64,000 bases of DNA, from NCBI GenBank assembly GCA_028280575.1, contig JANQLN010000092.1, positions 16,812-80,811 of the forward strand, written 5' to 3'. Each line of letters begins with the position of its first letter. The first letter of the stretch is position 1. Source of the stretch: Clostridia bacterium (lineage in GTDB: Bacteria; Bacillota; Clostridia; Acetivibrionales; STF1-152). The translations under genes and the position numbers were made by a program. Shown here in pieces: positions 1-6,938 of this stretch. The notes under the pieces are model-generated. The model had not been told where the DNA came from and did no database searches. It saw only the letters and a program-made list of their open reading frames with translations.

Positions 1-1
1 A

Positions 2-484
2 TTGCTTGAGGCGGTTTTAATCTTGTCAACAATTATGATGCTGAGAAAATATACAGGCGGAGCGCATGCTTCTTCTCCTACCGGTTGCAGCCTGATGAGC
101 GGAATATTTGTTATTTCACTGGCCTTGTTGACAAGGTTTTTCCAGCATTATGCAAACCCGTGGAACTTAATTGCCGTTATATTTTTAGGATTTACGGCTT
201 CATTTATAGCTATTTACAGGAGGGCTCCTGTTGACTCCCCCAACAAGCCCATTTCCGAAAAGCATGCCTTAAGTCTGAGAAAGGGAGCATTTGCCTTTTT
301 TGCTGTCTGCTTTGCATTTGCAGTTTTTTCCGCCTATTGTTACTTCCGTTACGGCAAAGCAGTCTATTACACAATATCAATATCTTTAACTTCAGGCTTT
401 TTGTGGCAATCCTTCACTTTGACTAAACCGGGGCAGGCTATCATTAAGACAATAGACACATTTTTAAAAAAAATATTTTTTTAG
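2..484 (+). CDS. agrB: AgrB-type accessory gene regulator protease (5' truncated)
   Basis: This is the C-terminal 160 residues of a membrane endopeptidase that processes the AgrD pro-peptide into a cyclic thiolactone autoinducer; the beginning lies outside the window. The motif RKYTGGAHA followed seven residues later by TGC supplies the catalytic His (visible residue 22) and Cys (residue 29) known for AgrB. Four hydrophobic stretches follow (about 33-45, 54-71, 93-113 and 121-137), as expected for the polytopic family. The first visible TTG at base 2 is probably an internal codon, not the start. agrD begins 14 bases downstream behind a GGGGGAGGAG site, so the two are co-transcribed. No agrC or agrA is visible; they may lie upstream of the window. 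Confidence 0.9.
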   Translation: MLEAVLILSTIMMLRKYTGGAHASSPTGCSLMSGIFVISLALLTRFFQHYANPWNLIAVIFLGFTASFIAIYRRAPVDSPNKPISEKHALSLRKGAFAFFAVCFAFAVFSAYCYFRYGKAVYYTISISLTSGFLWQSFTLTKPGQAIIKTIDTFLKKIFF

Positions 485-498
485 GGGGAGGAGATATT

Positions 499-621
499 AT
501 GAAAAGGAAAATCTTTATGGCGGCGGCATCTTTGATGACACTGTGTGCACTGGCTATATCGTCTTCGGCTTGTTTAATCGGCCTATACCAGCCGGAAGAG
601 CCAAAGCAGCTTCGTAAATGA
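499..621 (+). CDS. agrD: AgrD-like cyclic lactone autoinducer pro-peptide
   Basis: A 40-residue ORF directly after agrB, preceded by GGGGGAGGAG with good spacing. It has the family layout: a basic amphipathic leader (MKRKIFMAAASLMTLCALAI), a SSSAC motif, the core CLIGLYQP and a charged tail EEPKQLRK. In clostridial AgrD peptides the Cys in this position forms the thiolactone with a residue a few positions downstream, so the signalling ring probably lies within CLIGLY (Cys25 onward); the exact ring size is inference. Cleavage on the C-terminal side is done by AgrB and the N-terminal leader is removed at export. The gene is too short for standard ORF length cut-offs and is identified by context and motif. 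Confidence 0.88.
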   Translation: MKRKIFMAAASLMTLCALAISSSACLIGLYQPEEPKQLRK

Positions 622-637
622 GGATTGGGACCGGGGT

Positions 638-662
638 GCGGGGAGGAGCAGATCCTCCCCCG
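638..662. other. GC-rich hairpin after agrD
   Basis: GGGGAGGA (640-647) pairs with TCCTCCCC (653-660) around a five-base loop. No T-tract follows on the plus strand, so it is not a standard terminator. It lies between agrD and the ribosome-binding site of the cyclic-di-GMP gene and may affect mRNA stability or readthrough. Confidence 0.5.
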
Positions 663-700
663 TGCCAAATATTGAGATTGGGTTAAACAGGAGAGAATTT

Positions 701-2410
701 ATGCAAAGAATTGAAAAAGACAGGAAAAAGAAGCTGATTGAAATTGCAGGTGTTATTAAGCTTTTTTCCATTTTTTTATGCGGGATAATAGTATTCAATG
801 TTATGGGTAATCTATATCCCATTATAGGCCTAAAGGACTTAGCGAGGAAAAATTACGATATTTTTGTTATTACAGTTATAATAATATTTGTGGCCGCCTT
901 ATGCTACCAGGTGTGGGTATTTTCAGCAAGAAGGTCAAACAAGGAAGTGGAGAATGAAATAAAAAATAATATTGAGACCGTACTCTTCCTGATCCTTTAT
1001 TCGGCGCTTGTTATAGCTTCCGGGGCCCATGCCAGCCCTTACAAGTTTATTTACCTTTTTATCATTATTACAACAACCATACAGCTTGGCATGGGATATG
1101 GAATGCTTGTATCCGTAGTGTCCTCCGCCATAATACTTGCCATGGACCTTGTATCTATACCGCTGGTTGGCGTCAATAGGTATTTTGAGACTGATATTAT
1201 ACTGTCGGGTATTTTCATTTTAACAGCCTGGCTGTTAGGCTACTATGTCAAGATTGAAAAAGAATACAGGAACAGTGTGTCCGGCCTTGTCAGCAAGGAT
1301 GAGCTTACCGGGTTATATAATCACAGGTATTTCCAGGATTCCCTCAAGGCCCAGTTTGACCATTCCCGCAAATACAACAAAAAATTCTCACTTATCTTGA
1401 TCGATATAGATAATTTCAATTATTACAACAGGATGTACGGGTATGTCGCAGGAGATGAGGTAATAAAATCAGTAGGTAATTTGATCAGGGATAATATACG
1501 GGAGATTGATGTGCTCGCCAGGTATGGAGGAGAGGAATATACCGTAATACTTCCCAACACGGACAATAATGAAGCATTGAATATAGGAGAGAGGATAAGG
1601 AAAGCGGTTGAGAATACCAGGTTTCCGGGAGAAGAGAACCAGCCCAACGGAAAGCTTACGGTTTCGGTAGGTGTTACCACGTTTCCCGATAAGGCTAAAA
1701 CGGAAACGGAAATGATAAACAGTGTGGATGATGCCCTTTTAAAGGCCAAGTACATGAAAAAAAACAGGGTTGAAATATATCATTCCATTATGGAGGAATT
1801 AAGGCAGGATATTGATTCTGAGCATATGGACCTTGTGAATACCTTAAAAACGCTTTTAAGTATTATACACGCCAAGGATAATTATACCTATGCCCATACG
1901 GAAAGAGTTGTAAAGTACAGTATGAAAATTGCTACTAAAATGAACCTGACCGAAATGGAATTGAAAACAGTCCGGTACGGCGCTTATTTGCACGATATAG
2001 GCAAAATAGAAATACCGGGTGACCTTTTGAATAAAAAAATGCCGCTGGATGAAAGTGAATGGGATATTTTAAAAAAGCATCCTGAAAAAGGCATTGAAAT
2101 AATCAGGAATGTTGATGCCCTTATAGACGCTCTGCCCCTCATCAAGCACCATCATGAAAGATATGACGGTTCAGGCTACCCTTCCGGATTAAGCGGGGAG
2201 GAAATACCTTTGCTGGTGAGGATTCTTACTATTGCGGACAGCTTTGATGCCATGACTACAAACAGGCCGTATAAACCGGCTATGACTTTAAATGAAGCCA
2301 TAGAGGAAATTGAAAGATGTAAAAGGAGCCAGTTTGATCCCTTTATAGCTGAGGTTTTCCTGGAAATACTCAAAGAAGAATATGCCGAATTGCAGGAAGC
2401 CCTTTTATAA
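701..2410 (+). CDS. Membrane GGDEF / HD-GYP cyclic-di-GMP protein
   Basis: A 569-residue protein with an N-terminal membrane sensor of about five or six hydrophobic helices (roughly residues 15-205), then a GGDEF diguanylate cyclase domain and a C-terminal HD-GYP phosphodiesterase domain. The start at 701 is chosen over an upstream GTG at 662 because AGGAGAG sits 6 bases before it. The cyclase motif is GGEEY (276-280), a functional variant, after a DELTGLYNHRYF entry motif. The HD-GYP domain has HTERV, LHDIGK (H431, D432), HHERYDGSGYP (GYP at 492-494). Both active sites look intact, so it could make and degrade cyclic-di-GMP, or one domain could be regulatory. It follows agrBD on the same strand, which suggests but does not show a link between peptide signalling and cyclic-di-GMP. 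Confidence 0.92.
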   Translation: MQRIEKDRKKKLIEIAGVIKLFSIFLCGIIVFNVMGNLYPIIGLKDLARKNYDIFVITVIIIFVAALCYQVWVFSARRSNKEVENEIKNNIETVLFLILYSALVIASGAHASPYKFIYLFIIITTTIQLGMGYGMLVSVVSSAIILAMDLVSIPLVGVNRYFETDIILSGIFILTAWLLGYYVKIEKEYRNSVSGLVSKDELTGLYNHRYFQDSLKAQFDHSRKYNKKFSLILIDIDNFNYYNRMYGYVAGDEVIKSVGNLIRDNIREIDVLARYGGEEYTVILPNTDNNEALNIGERIRKAVENTRFPGEENQPNGKLTVSVGVTTFPDKAKTETEMINSVDDALLKAKYMKKNRVEIYHSIMEELRQDIDSEHMDLVNTLKTLLSIIHAKDNYTYAHTERVVKYSMKIATKMNLTEMELKTVRYGAYLHDIGKIEIPGDLLNKKMPLDESEWDILKKHPEKGIEIIRNVDALIDALPLIKHHHERYDGSGYPSGLSGEEIPLLVRILTIADSFDAMTTNRPYKPAMTLNEAIEEIERCKRSQFDPFIAEVFLEILKEEYAELQEALL

Positions 2411-2431
2411 GGCGAATTTTTAAATCAATCC

Positions 2432-2460
2432 TTGACAACATTTCTGTTTTAAAGTAATAT
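2432..2460 (+). promoter_or_regulatory. Sigma-A type promoter of the valS T-box transcript
   Basis: TTGACA (2432-2437) and TAATAT (2455-2460) are separated by 17 bases and lie just upstream of the T-box leader. A TATAAT at 2458-2463 overlaps the -10 but would give a 20-base spacer. Confidence 0.7.
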
Positions 2461-2469
2461 AATAAAAAA

Positions 2470-2717
2470 GTAAAAAGGCAATGATTAAGAGTAGTAAGCG
2501 GAGTGCTGTCCTTATAGAGAGGATTGGCCGACGGCTGGAAGCCTTTCCGGAAACAGGCCGCTGAAGTAGCTTATAAGTTTCGCATTTGAATTTACAAGTA
2601 GGATGCGGCGGGTATTTTCCGTTATCAGAATAAAAAGGAGCCCCTTCCGGGGGGAATTTTGGTGGTACCGCGAACATTAACCCTTTCGTCCAAAGCAGTG
2701 GATGAAGGGCTTTTTTT
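2470..2717 (+). promoter_or_regulatory. T-box riboswitch leader (valine specifier)
   Basis: A leader of about 250 bases that senses uncharged tRNA. It has the Stem I landmarks GAGAGGA (2517-2523) and GGCTGGAAGCC (2533-2543), a candidate specifier GTA (Val) at 2566-2568 within CTGAAGTAGC, and the nearly invariant T-box GGTGGTACCGCG (2661-2672) preceded by AATTTT. A rho-independent terminator follows at 2681. Binding of uncharged tRNA-Val to the T-box would form the antiterminator and allow transcription into the small membrane gene and valS. The specifier assignment is inference from position and from the downstream gene. Confidence 0.93.
2681..2717 (+). terminator. T-box regulated terminator
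   Basis: CCCTTTCGTCC pairs with GGATGAAGGG across a short loop and is followed by seven T. It overlaps the 3' side of the antiterminator, as in other T-box leaders. Confidence 0.9.
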
Positions 2718-2736
2718 ATTGGAAAGGGTGTAATAA

Positions 2737-2979
2737 ATGGTTTTTTTACAGGTATTGAGTATATTGTTTTTTGCTATTGCCGCCTTATTGGTATATTCCG
2801 CCGGCTTAATAGTCAAAAGGTTTAAGCTTGATGAAAAAGTGGAGTGCGGTTTTGAGCATTCCATGGATGAGGGGGAACTTGCGGAATACAAGTATAGAAA
2901 AGCTCTTGTAAGGGTAAAAATGATTGGAATGGTTTTGGCAATACCTGCAATAATCATGATTTTTCTTGTATTTAAGTAA
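2737..2979 (+). CDS. Small two-helix membrane protein between T-box and valS
   Basis: An 80-residue protein of unknown function with two hydrophobic segments (about residues 3-26 and 62-79) joined by a charged loop ([20 protein letters not shown]). GGAAAGGGTG precedes the start. It is the first gene behind the valine T-box and lies about 100 bases before valS, so its expression should follow valine-tRNA charging. I do not recognise a domain. Its placement between a T-box and its synthetase gene is unusual enough to suggest that it is a genuine gene, not a leader ORF. Confidence 0.8.
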   Translation: MVFLQVLSILFFAIAALLVYSAGLIVKRFKLDEKVECGFEHSMDEGELAEYKYRKALVRVKMIGMVLAIPAIIMIFLVFK

Positions 2980-3083
2980 AGCAATCTGCTTTGAAATCCA
3001 CTAAAACCTTTTTTGTATTTCAAAGACCAATGCAAGAAATAAAGCCTTTTCAAATAGTTACTTGCAAAAAAAGGAGATGGATT

Positions 3084-5729
3084 ATGGATATTATCATTGA
3101 AAAAACGTATGACCCGCGGAAGGTTGAGGACAGACTGTATAATATATGGATGGAAAAAGGATACTTCCATGCTGAAATAAACGGGGATAAAGAGCCTTTC
3201 ACCATAGTCATGCCACCCCCTAATATTACGGGATGTCTTCATATGGGGCATGCTCTTGACAATACTCTCCAGGACATATTGGCAAGGATGAAGAGAATGC
3301 AGGGATACTCGGCTTTATGGCTGCCGGGGACAGATCATGCCAGTATTGCCACAGAGGCCAGAATAGTTGAAGCTATGAAAGAGGATGGCATTACCAAGGA
3401 AATGGTCGGCAGGGAAAAATTCCTTGACAGGGCCTGGCAGTGGAAGGATAAATATGGGAATAAAATTGTGGAGCAGTTAAAGAAGCTGGGCAGCTCATGT
3501 GATTGGGACAGGGAAAGATTTACAATGGATGAGGGCCTTTCCGAGGCAGTTAGGGAAGTGTTCTTAAAGCTGTATGAAAAAGGGCTTATTTACAGGGGCG
3601 AAAGGATAATAAACTGGTGTCCCGGCTGCAACACATCCATTTCCGACGCGGAGGTAGAGCATGAGGAAAGGGAAGGCAGCTTCTGGCACATAATGTATCC
3701 CGTAAAGGACAGCGGCGAGCACATTGTTGTAGCCACAACAAGGCCTGAAACAATGCTGGGAGACACTGCCGTTGCCGTCCATCCTGGAGATGAAAGGTAC
3801 AGGCATTTGATCGGCGAAGCTGTTATACTGCCGCTTATGAACAGGGAAATTCCTGTGATTGCCGATGAGTATGTTGAAAAGGATTTTGGGACAGGAGCCG
3901 TAAAGATAACCCCGGCACACGACCCAAATGACTTTGAGGTTGGAATGAGGCATAATTTGGAACAGATAAATGTTATGGACATGAATGCGGTAATGAATGA
4001 AAACGCCGGGCAGTATGAGGGAATGGACAGGTATGAAGCCAGAAAACAAATAATTGGCGACTTGCAGGACCTGGACCTGCTCCTGAAAATTGAACCGCAC
4101 AGGCACAGTGTAGGGGCGTGCTACAGGTGTGGCAAGGTTATTGAACCTGTCATATCAAAACAATGGTTTGTTAAAATGCAGCCTCTTGCCGGGCCTGCCG
4201 TTGAAGCCGTCAGGAACGGGACCATTAAATTTGTGCCTGAAAGGTTTTCCAAGATATATTTTAACTGGATGGAAAACGTCCGGGACTGGTGTATTTCAAG
4301 GCAGCTCTGGTGGGGGCACAGGATTCCTGCATATTACTGCCTGGATTGTGACCATATGACGGTTGACCGCAAAATGCCTGTTAAATGCCCTGTTTGCAGC
4401 AGCAGCAGGATTGAACAGGATGAAGATACCCTGGACACATGGTTTAGTTCGGCATTATGGCCTTTTTCAACACTTGGCTGGCCGGAGGATACCGGGGAGC
4501 TTAAATACTTTTACCCTACCAGCGTAATTGTTACGGCCTACGATATTATATTTTTCTGGGTTGCAAGGATGATTTTTTCAGGTCTTGAGCATATGGGAAA
4601 GGAACCCTTCAAGCATGTTTTGATCCACGGTATTGTCAGGGACGCCCTTGGAATGAAAATGAGCAAATCACTGGACAACGGCATAGATCCGCTTGAAATA
4701 ATAGAAAGGTATGGAACCGATGCATTAAGGTATGCGCTTACTATCGGCAATTCTCCCGGCAATGACCTGAGATTTTCGGATGAAAAGGTTGAAGCCGGAA
4801 GGAATTTTGCCAACAAAATCTGGAATGCTTCCAGGTTTGTGCTCATGAACTTTGATGAAAGCCTTGATTTCAGCGATGTGGATGAGTCCGAATTCAGCCT
4901 TGAGGACAGATGGATATTGTCAAGGATTAATACACTGTCAAAAGAAGTAACCGAAAATATGGAAAGGTTTGAAACAGGAGTTGCCCTTCAAAAGCTGTAT
5001 GAATTTATATGGGAAGAGTTTTGCGACTGGTATATTGAACTTGTAAAGCCAAGGCTTTATGACAGGGAGAGCCAGGGAAGACTGGAAGCACAGTATGTGC
5101 TTAATTATGTACTTTCAAATTCCATGAAGCTTTTGCACCCTTATATGCCCTTCATTACGGAGGAAATTTACCTCCACCTGGCGGACCGTGATGAAAGCAT
5201 TATGATATCGTCATGGCCTGAATATAAGAAAAATTACAGCTTCCCCGAAGCTGAAAAGGATATGGAAGTTCTCATGAATGCTATAAGGAGCATCAGGAAT
5301 ATTCGTGCTGAGATGAATGTTCCCCCTTCAAGGAAAGCAAAAATACTTTTTGTAACTGAGAACAGTAAAATGAGCGGCATACTCAAATATGGAGAGTTGT
5401 TTTTCCGTACACTGGCCGGTGCGTCGGGCATAGAGATAAGCAAAAGCAAAGCGGGAATTGACGATGACGCCGTTTCTGCGGTAATTGAGAGTGCGGAAAT
5501 ATTTATCCCGTTAGCAGAGCTTTTAGATATCGAAAAGGAGCTGGAGCGGCTTCACAAGGAAAAAGAAAACCTCCTCGAAGAGCTTAACAGGGTAAACAAA
5601 AAGCTTGCCAATAAAGGTTTTATAACCAAAGCACCTGAAAAAGTAGTAGCGGCAGAAAAAGACAAACAGGTAAAATACCAGGAAATGTTCGATAAAGTAA
5701 CATCAAGAATCAAAAAACTGGGCAAGTAG
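3084..5729 (+). CDS. valS: Valyl-tRNA synthetase
   Basis: An 881-residue class I aminoacyl-tRNA synthetase that charges tRNA-Val in the cytoplasm. The start at 3084 follows AAGGAGATGG; an upstream in-frame ORF extension (from 2991) lacks a binding site and family similarity. Signature sequences are [13 protein letters not shown] (44-56) for the HIGH motif, GTDHASIAT, the editing-domain [17 protein letters not shown], and KMSKS (525-529). A CLDC...CPVC pair near the middle is a likely zinc knuckle. The C-terminal about 70 residues are a charged coiled-coil arm ([17 protein letters not shown]) typical of ValRS that contacts the tRNA. Length fits the bacterial family. It is under control of the upstream T-box. 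Confidence 0.98.
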   Translation: MDIIIEKTYDPRKVEDRLYNIWMEKGYFHAEINGDKEPFTIVMPPPNITGCLHMGHALDNTLQDILARMKRMQGYSALWLPGTDHASIATEARIVEAMKEDGITKEMVGREKFLDRAWQWKDKYGNKIVEQLKKLGSSCDWDRERFTMDEGLSEAVREVFLKLYEKGLIYRGERIINWCPGCNTSISDAEVEHEEREGSFWHIMYPVKDSGEHIVVATTRPETMLGDTAVAVHPGDERYRHLIGEAVILPLMNREIPVIADEYVEKDFGTGAVKITPAHDPNDFEVGMRHNLEQINVMDMNAVMNENAGQYEGMDRYEARKQIIGDLQDLDLLLKIEPHRHSVGACYRCGKVIEPVISKQWFVKMQPLAGPAVEAVRNGTIKFVPERFSKIYFNWMENVRDWCISRQLWWGHRIPAYYCLDCDHMTVDRKMPVKCPVCSSSRIEQDEDTLDTWFSSALWPFSTLGWPEDTGELKYFYPTSVIVTAYDIIFFWVARMIFSGLEHMGKEPFKHVLIHGIVRDALGMKMSKSLDNGIDPLEIIERYGTDALRYALTIGNSPGNDLRFSDEKVEAGRNFANKIWNASRFVLMNFDESLDFSDVDESEFSLEDRWILSRINTLSKEVTENMERFETGVALQKLYEFIWEEFCDWYIELVKPRLYDRESQGRLEAQYVLNYVLSNSMKLLHPYMPFITEEIYLHLADRDESIMISSWPEYKKNYSFPEAEKDMEVLMNAIRSIRNIRAEMNVPPSRKAKILFVTENSKMSGILKYGELFFRTLAGASGIEISKSKAGIDDDAVSAVIESAEIFIPLAELLDIEKELERLHKEKENLLEELNRVNKKLANKGFITKAPEKVVAAEKDKQVKYQEMFDKVTSRIKKLGK

Positions 5730-5771
5730 TGGTGGTTCTTGACTTGCACGCAAAGTATTTTTTATCTGCAG

Positions 5772-5801
5772 CTTACTTTTTAAACTGAAATTGTGTATAA
5801 T
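5772..5801 (+). promoter_or_regulatory. Candidate promoter of the Rpn-family gene
   Basis: TATAAT (5796-5801) preceded by TGTG (extended -10) and a weak -35 CTTACT 18 bases upstream. It lies 20 bases before the start codon at 5821, behind which GGAGG is placed. Confidence 0.45.
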
Positions 5802-5820
5802 ATATATTGGAGGAAAACAA

Positions 5821-6753
5821 ATGGCAAGGTTAAAAGCAAAAAATGACTATATATTTCAACAGATATTTGGCAAGCCTGAAAACAAGGAACTTCTTGTAAG
5901 TTTTTTAAATGGAGTCCTTGAACTTGAAGGCAGGAGTGTCCTTACGGATATTATCATTGAAGAAAACACCAGGCTCCGTAAGGATAATCCTGAGGACAAA
6001 CTTGGAATATTGGATGTCAAAGCAAGAACATTGATGGGAGAAGTTGTAAACATTGAAGTTCAACTGGTGAATCAGTACAACATGGATAAAAGAACTTTGT
6101 GGTACTGGGCAAAACTCTTTTCGGAGCAGTTGAAGGAAGGACAGCCATACAGCGAATTGAAAAAAACCATCACAATAAATATACTTGATTTTAACTATAT
6201 TGCAATAGACAAATACCACTCAGCTTTTCATTTATGGGAAGATGGAAATAAGGAGTACAAGCTGACGGATGCATTGGAAATAAGGTTTATAGAGCTTCCA
6301 AAGTTTAGAAAGATATCGCCTGATTTTGGCAAATCTTTAGACCGGTGGTTAATATTTTTGGAAGATTCACCGGAGGAGGTGTTGGAAATGGCAATAAATT
6401 CAGATCCGGCAATAGCAAAAGCGGAATCCATACTGGAGCAATTGGGAAGTATAGATGAGGTTAAGAGGTATTATGATTACCGTGAAAAGCTTGTAAGAGA
6501 TGAAATTTCAAGACTGGAAGGTGCAAAAGCAGAAGGAAAAGCAGAAGGAAAAGCAGAAGGAAAAGCAGAAGGAAGAGCAGAAGGAAGAGCAGAAGGAAGA
6601 GCAGAAGGAAAAGCAGAAGGGGAACAGATTGGTATTGAGAAAGAAAGGCGCAATATGGCAAGGAACTTGATTGCCATGGGTCTTAGTATAGCAGATATTG
6701 TCAAGGCAACAGGCCTTGATAAAGAAGAAATATCAAAACTCAAATTTAAGTAA
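5821..6753 (+). CDS. Rpn family PD-(D/E)XK nuclease / putative transposase-like protein
   Basis: A 310-residue protein of the Rpn (recombination-promoting nuclease) family, often called PD-(D/E)XK family transposase. The N-terminus ARLKAKNDYIFQQIFG is the family signature. The nuclease core has LDVKA followed by VNIEVQ, which supplies the D...ExQ residues of the fold. The start is the ATG behind GGAGGAAAACAA. Residues 237-264 consist of seven perfect or near-perfect AEG(K/R) tetrapeptides, plus a partial eighth, encoded by 12-bp tandem repeats; a HTH-like tail follows (LIAMGLSIADIVKATGLDKEEI). Such linkers vary in copy number between relatives. Members promote RecA-independent recombination in enteric bacteria; the role here is not known. 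No inverted repeats or partner genes show it to be mobile. Confidence 0.88.
   Translation: MARLKAKNDYIFQQIFGKPENKELLVSFLNGVLELEGRSVLTDIIIEENTRLRKDNPEDKLGILDVKARTLMGEVVNIEVQLVNQYNMDKRTLWYWAKLFSEQLKEGQPYSELKKTITINILDFNYIAIDKYHSAFHLWEDGNKEYKLTDALEIRFIELPKFRKISPDFGKSLDRWLIFLEDSPEEVLEMAINSDPAIAKAESILEQLGSIDEVKRYYDYREKLVRDEISRLEGAKAEGKAEGKAEGKAEGRAEGRAEGRAEGKAEGEQIGIEKERRNMARNLIAMGLSIADIVKATGLDKEEISKLKFK
6529..6621 (+). repeat. 12-bp coding tandem repeat (AEGK/AEGR)
   Basis: Seven full copies of GCAGAAGGA(AAA/AGA) from 6529 to 6612 and a partial eighth. Units 4-6 carry AGA, the others AAA, which shows an internal duplication history. The unit is a multiple of three, so copy-number change keeps the reading frame. 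Confidence 0.95.
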
Positions 6754-6787
6754 ATTGCCCAATATGCAAGTCAAGGCCTTACCTTTT

Positions 6788-6823
6788 TATAACTGTTTTT
6801 TTTATTGACAGTTATATTTTTTT
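6788..6823 (+). terminator. Terminator after the Rpn-family gene
   Basis: TATAACTGT (6788-6796) and ACAGTTATA (6808-6816) form a perfect 9-bp AT-rich stem followed by seven T. The TTGACA inside the hairpin (6805-6810) could also serve as a -35 for the following gene. Confidence 0.65.
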
Positions 6824-6938
6824 GCATTAAACTATATACATATTATAATGTAATTGAAATGTTATCATCAGCATAATAAATGCATAACAATTATATTTAT
6901 AAATATTGCTTTAAGCAAACAGGGGGGGCAAACTTGGA

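Noticed and set aside
2625..3251. Long minus-strand ORF across the T-box and start of valS
   Set aside because: It runs antisense through the T-box terminator, the small membrane gene and valS, lacks a ribosome-binding site and shows no recognisable protein features.
6529..6621. CRISPR array
   Set aside because: The 12-bp tandem units have no spacers and lie inside an open coding frame.
6461..6743. Minus-strand ORFs rich in Leu and Ser-Ala-Leu-Pro repeats
   Set aside because: They are the antisense shadow of the 12-bp AEGK repeat; repeat translation in another frame yields artificial low-complexity peptides.
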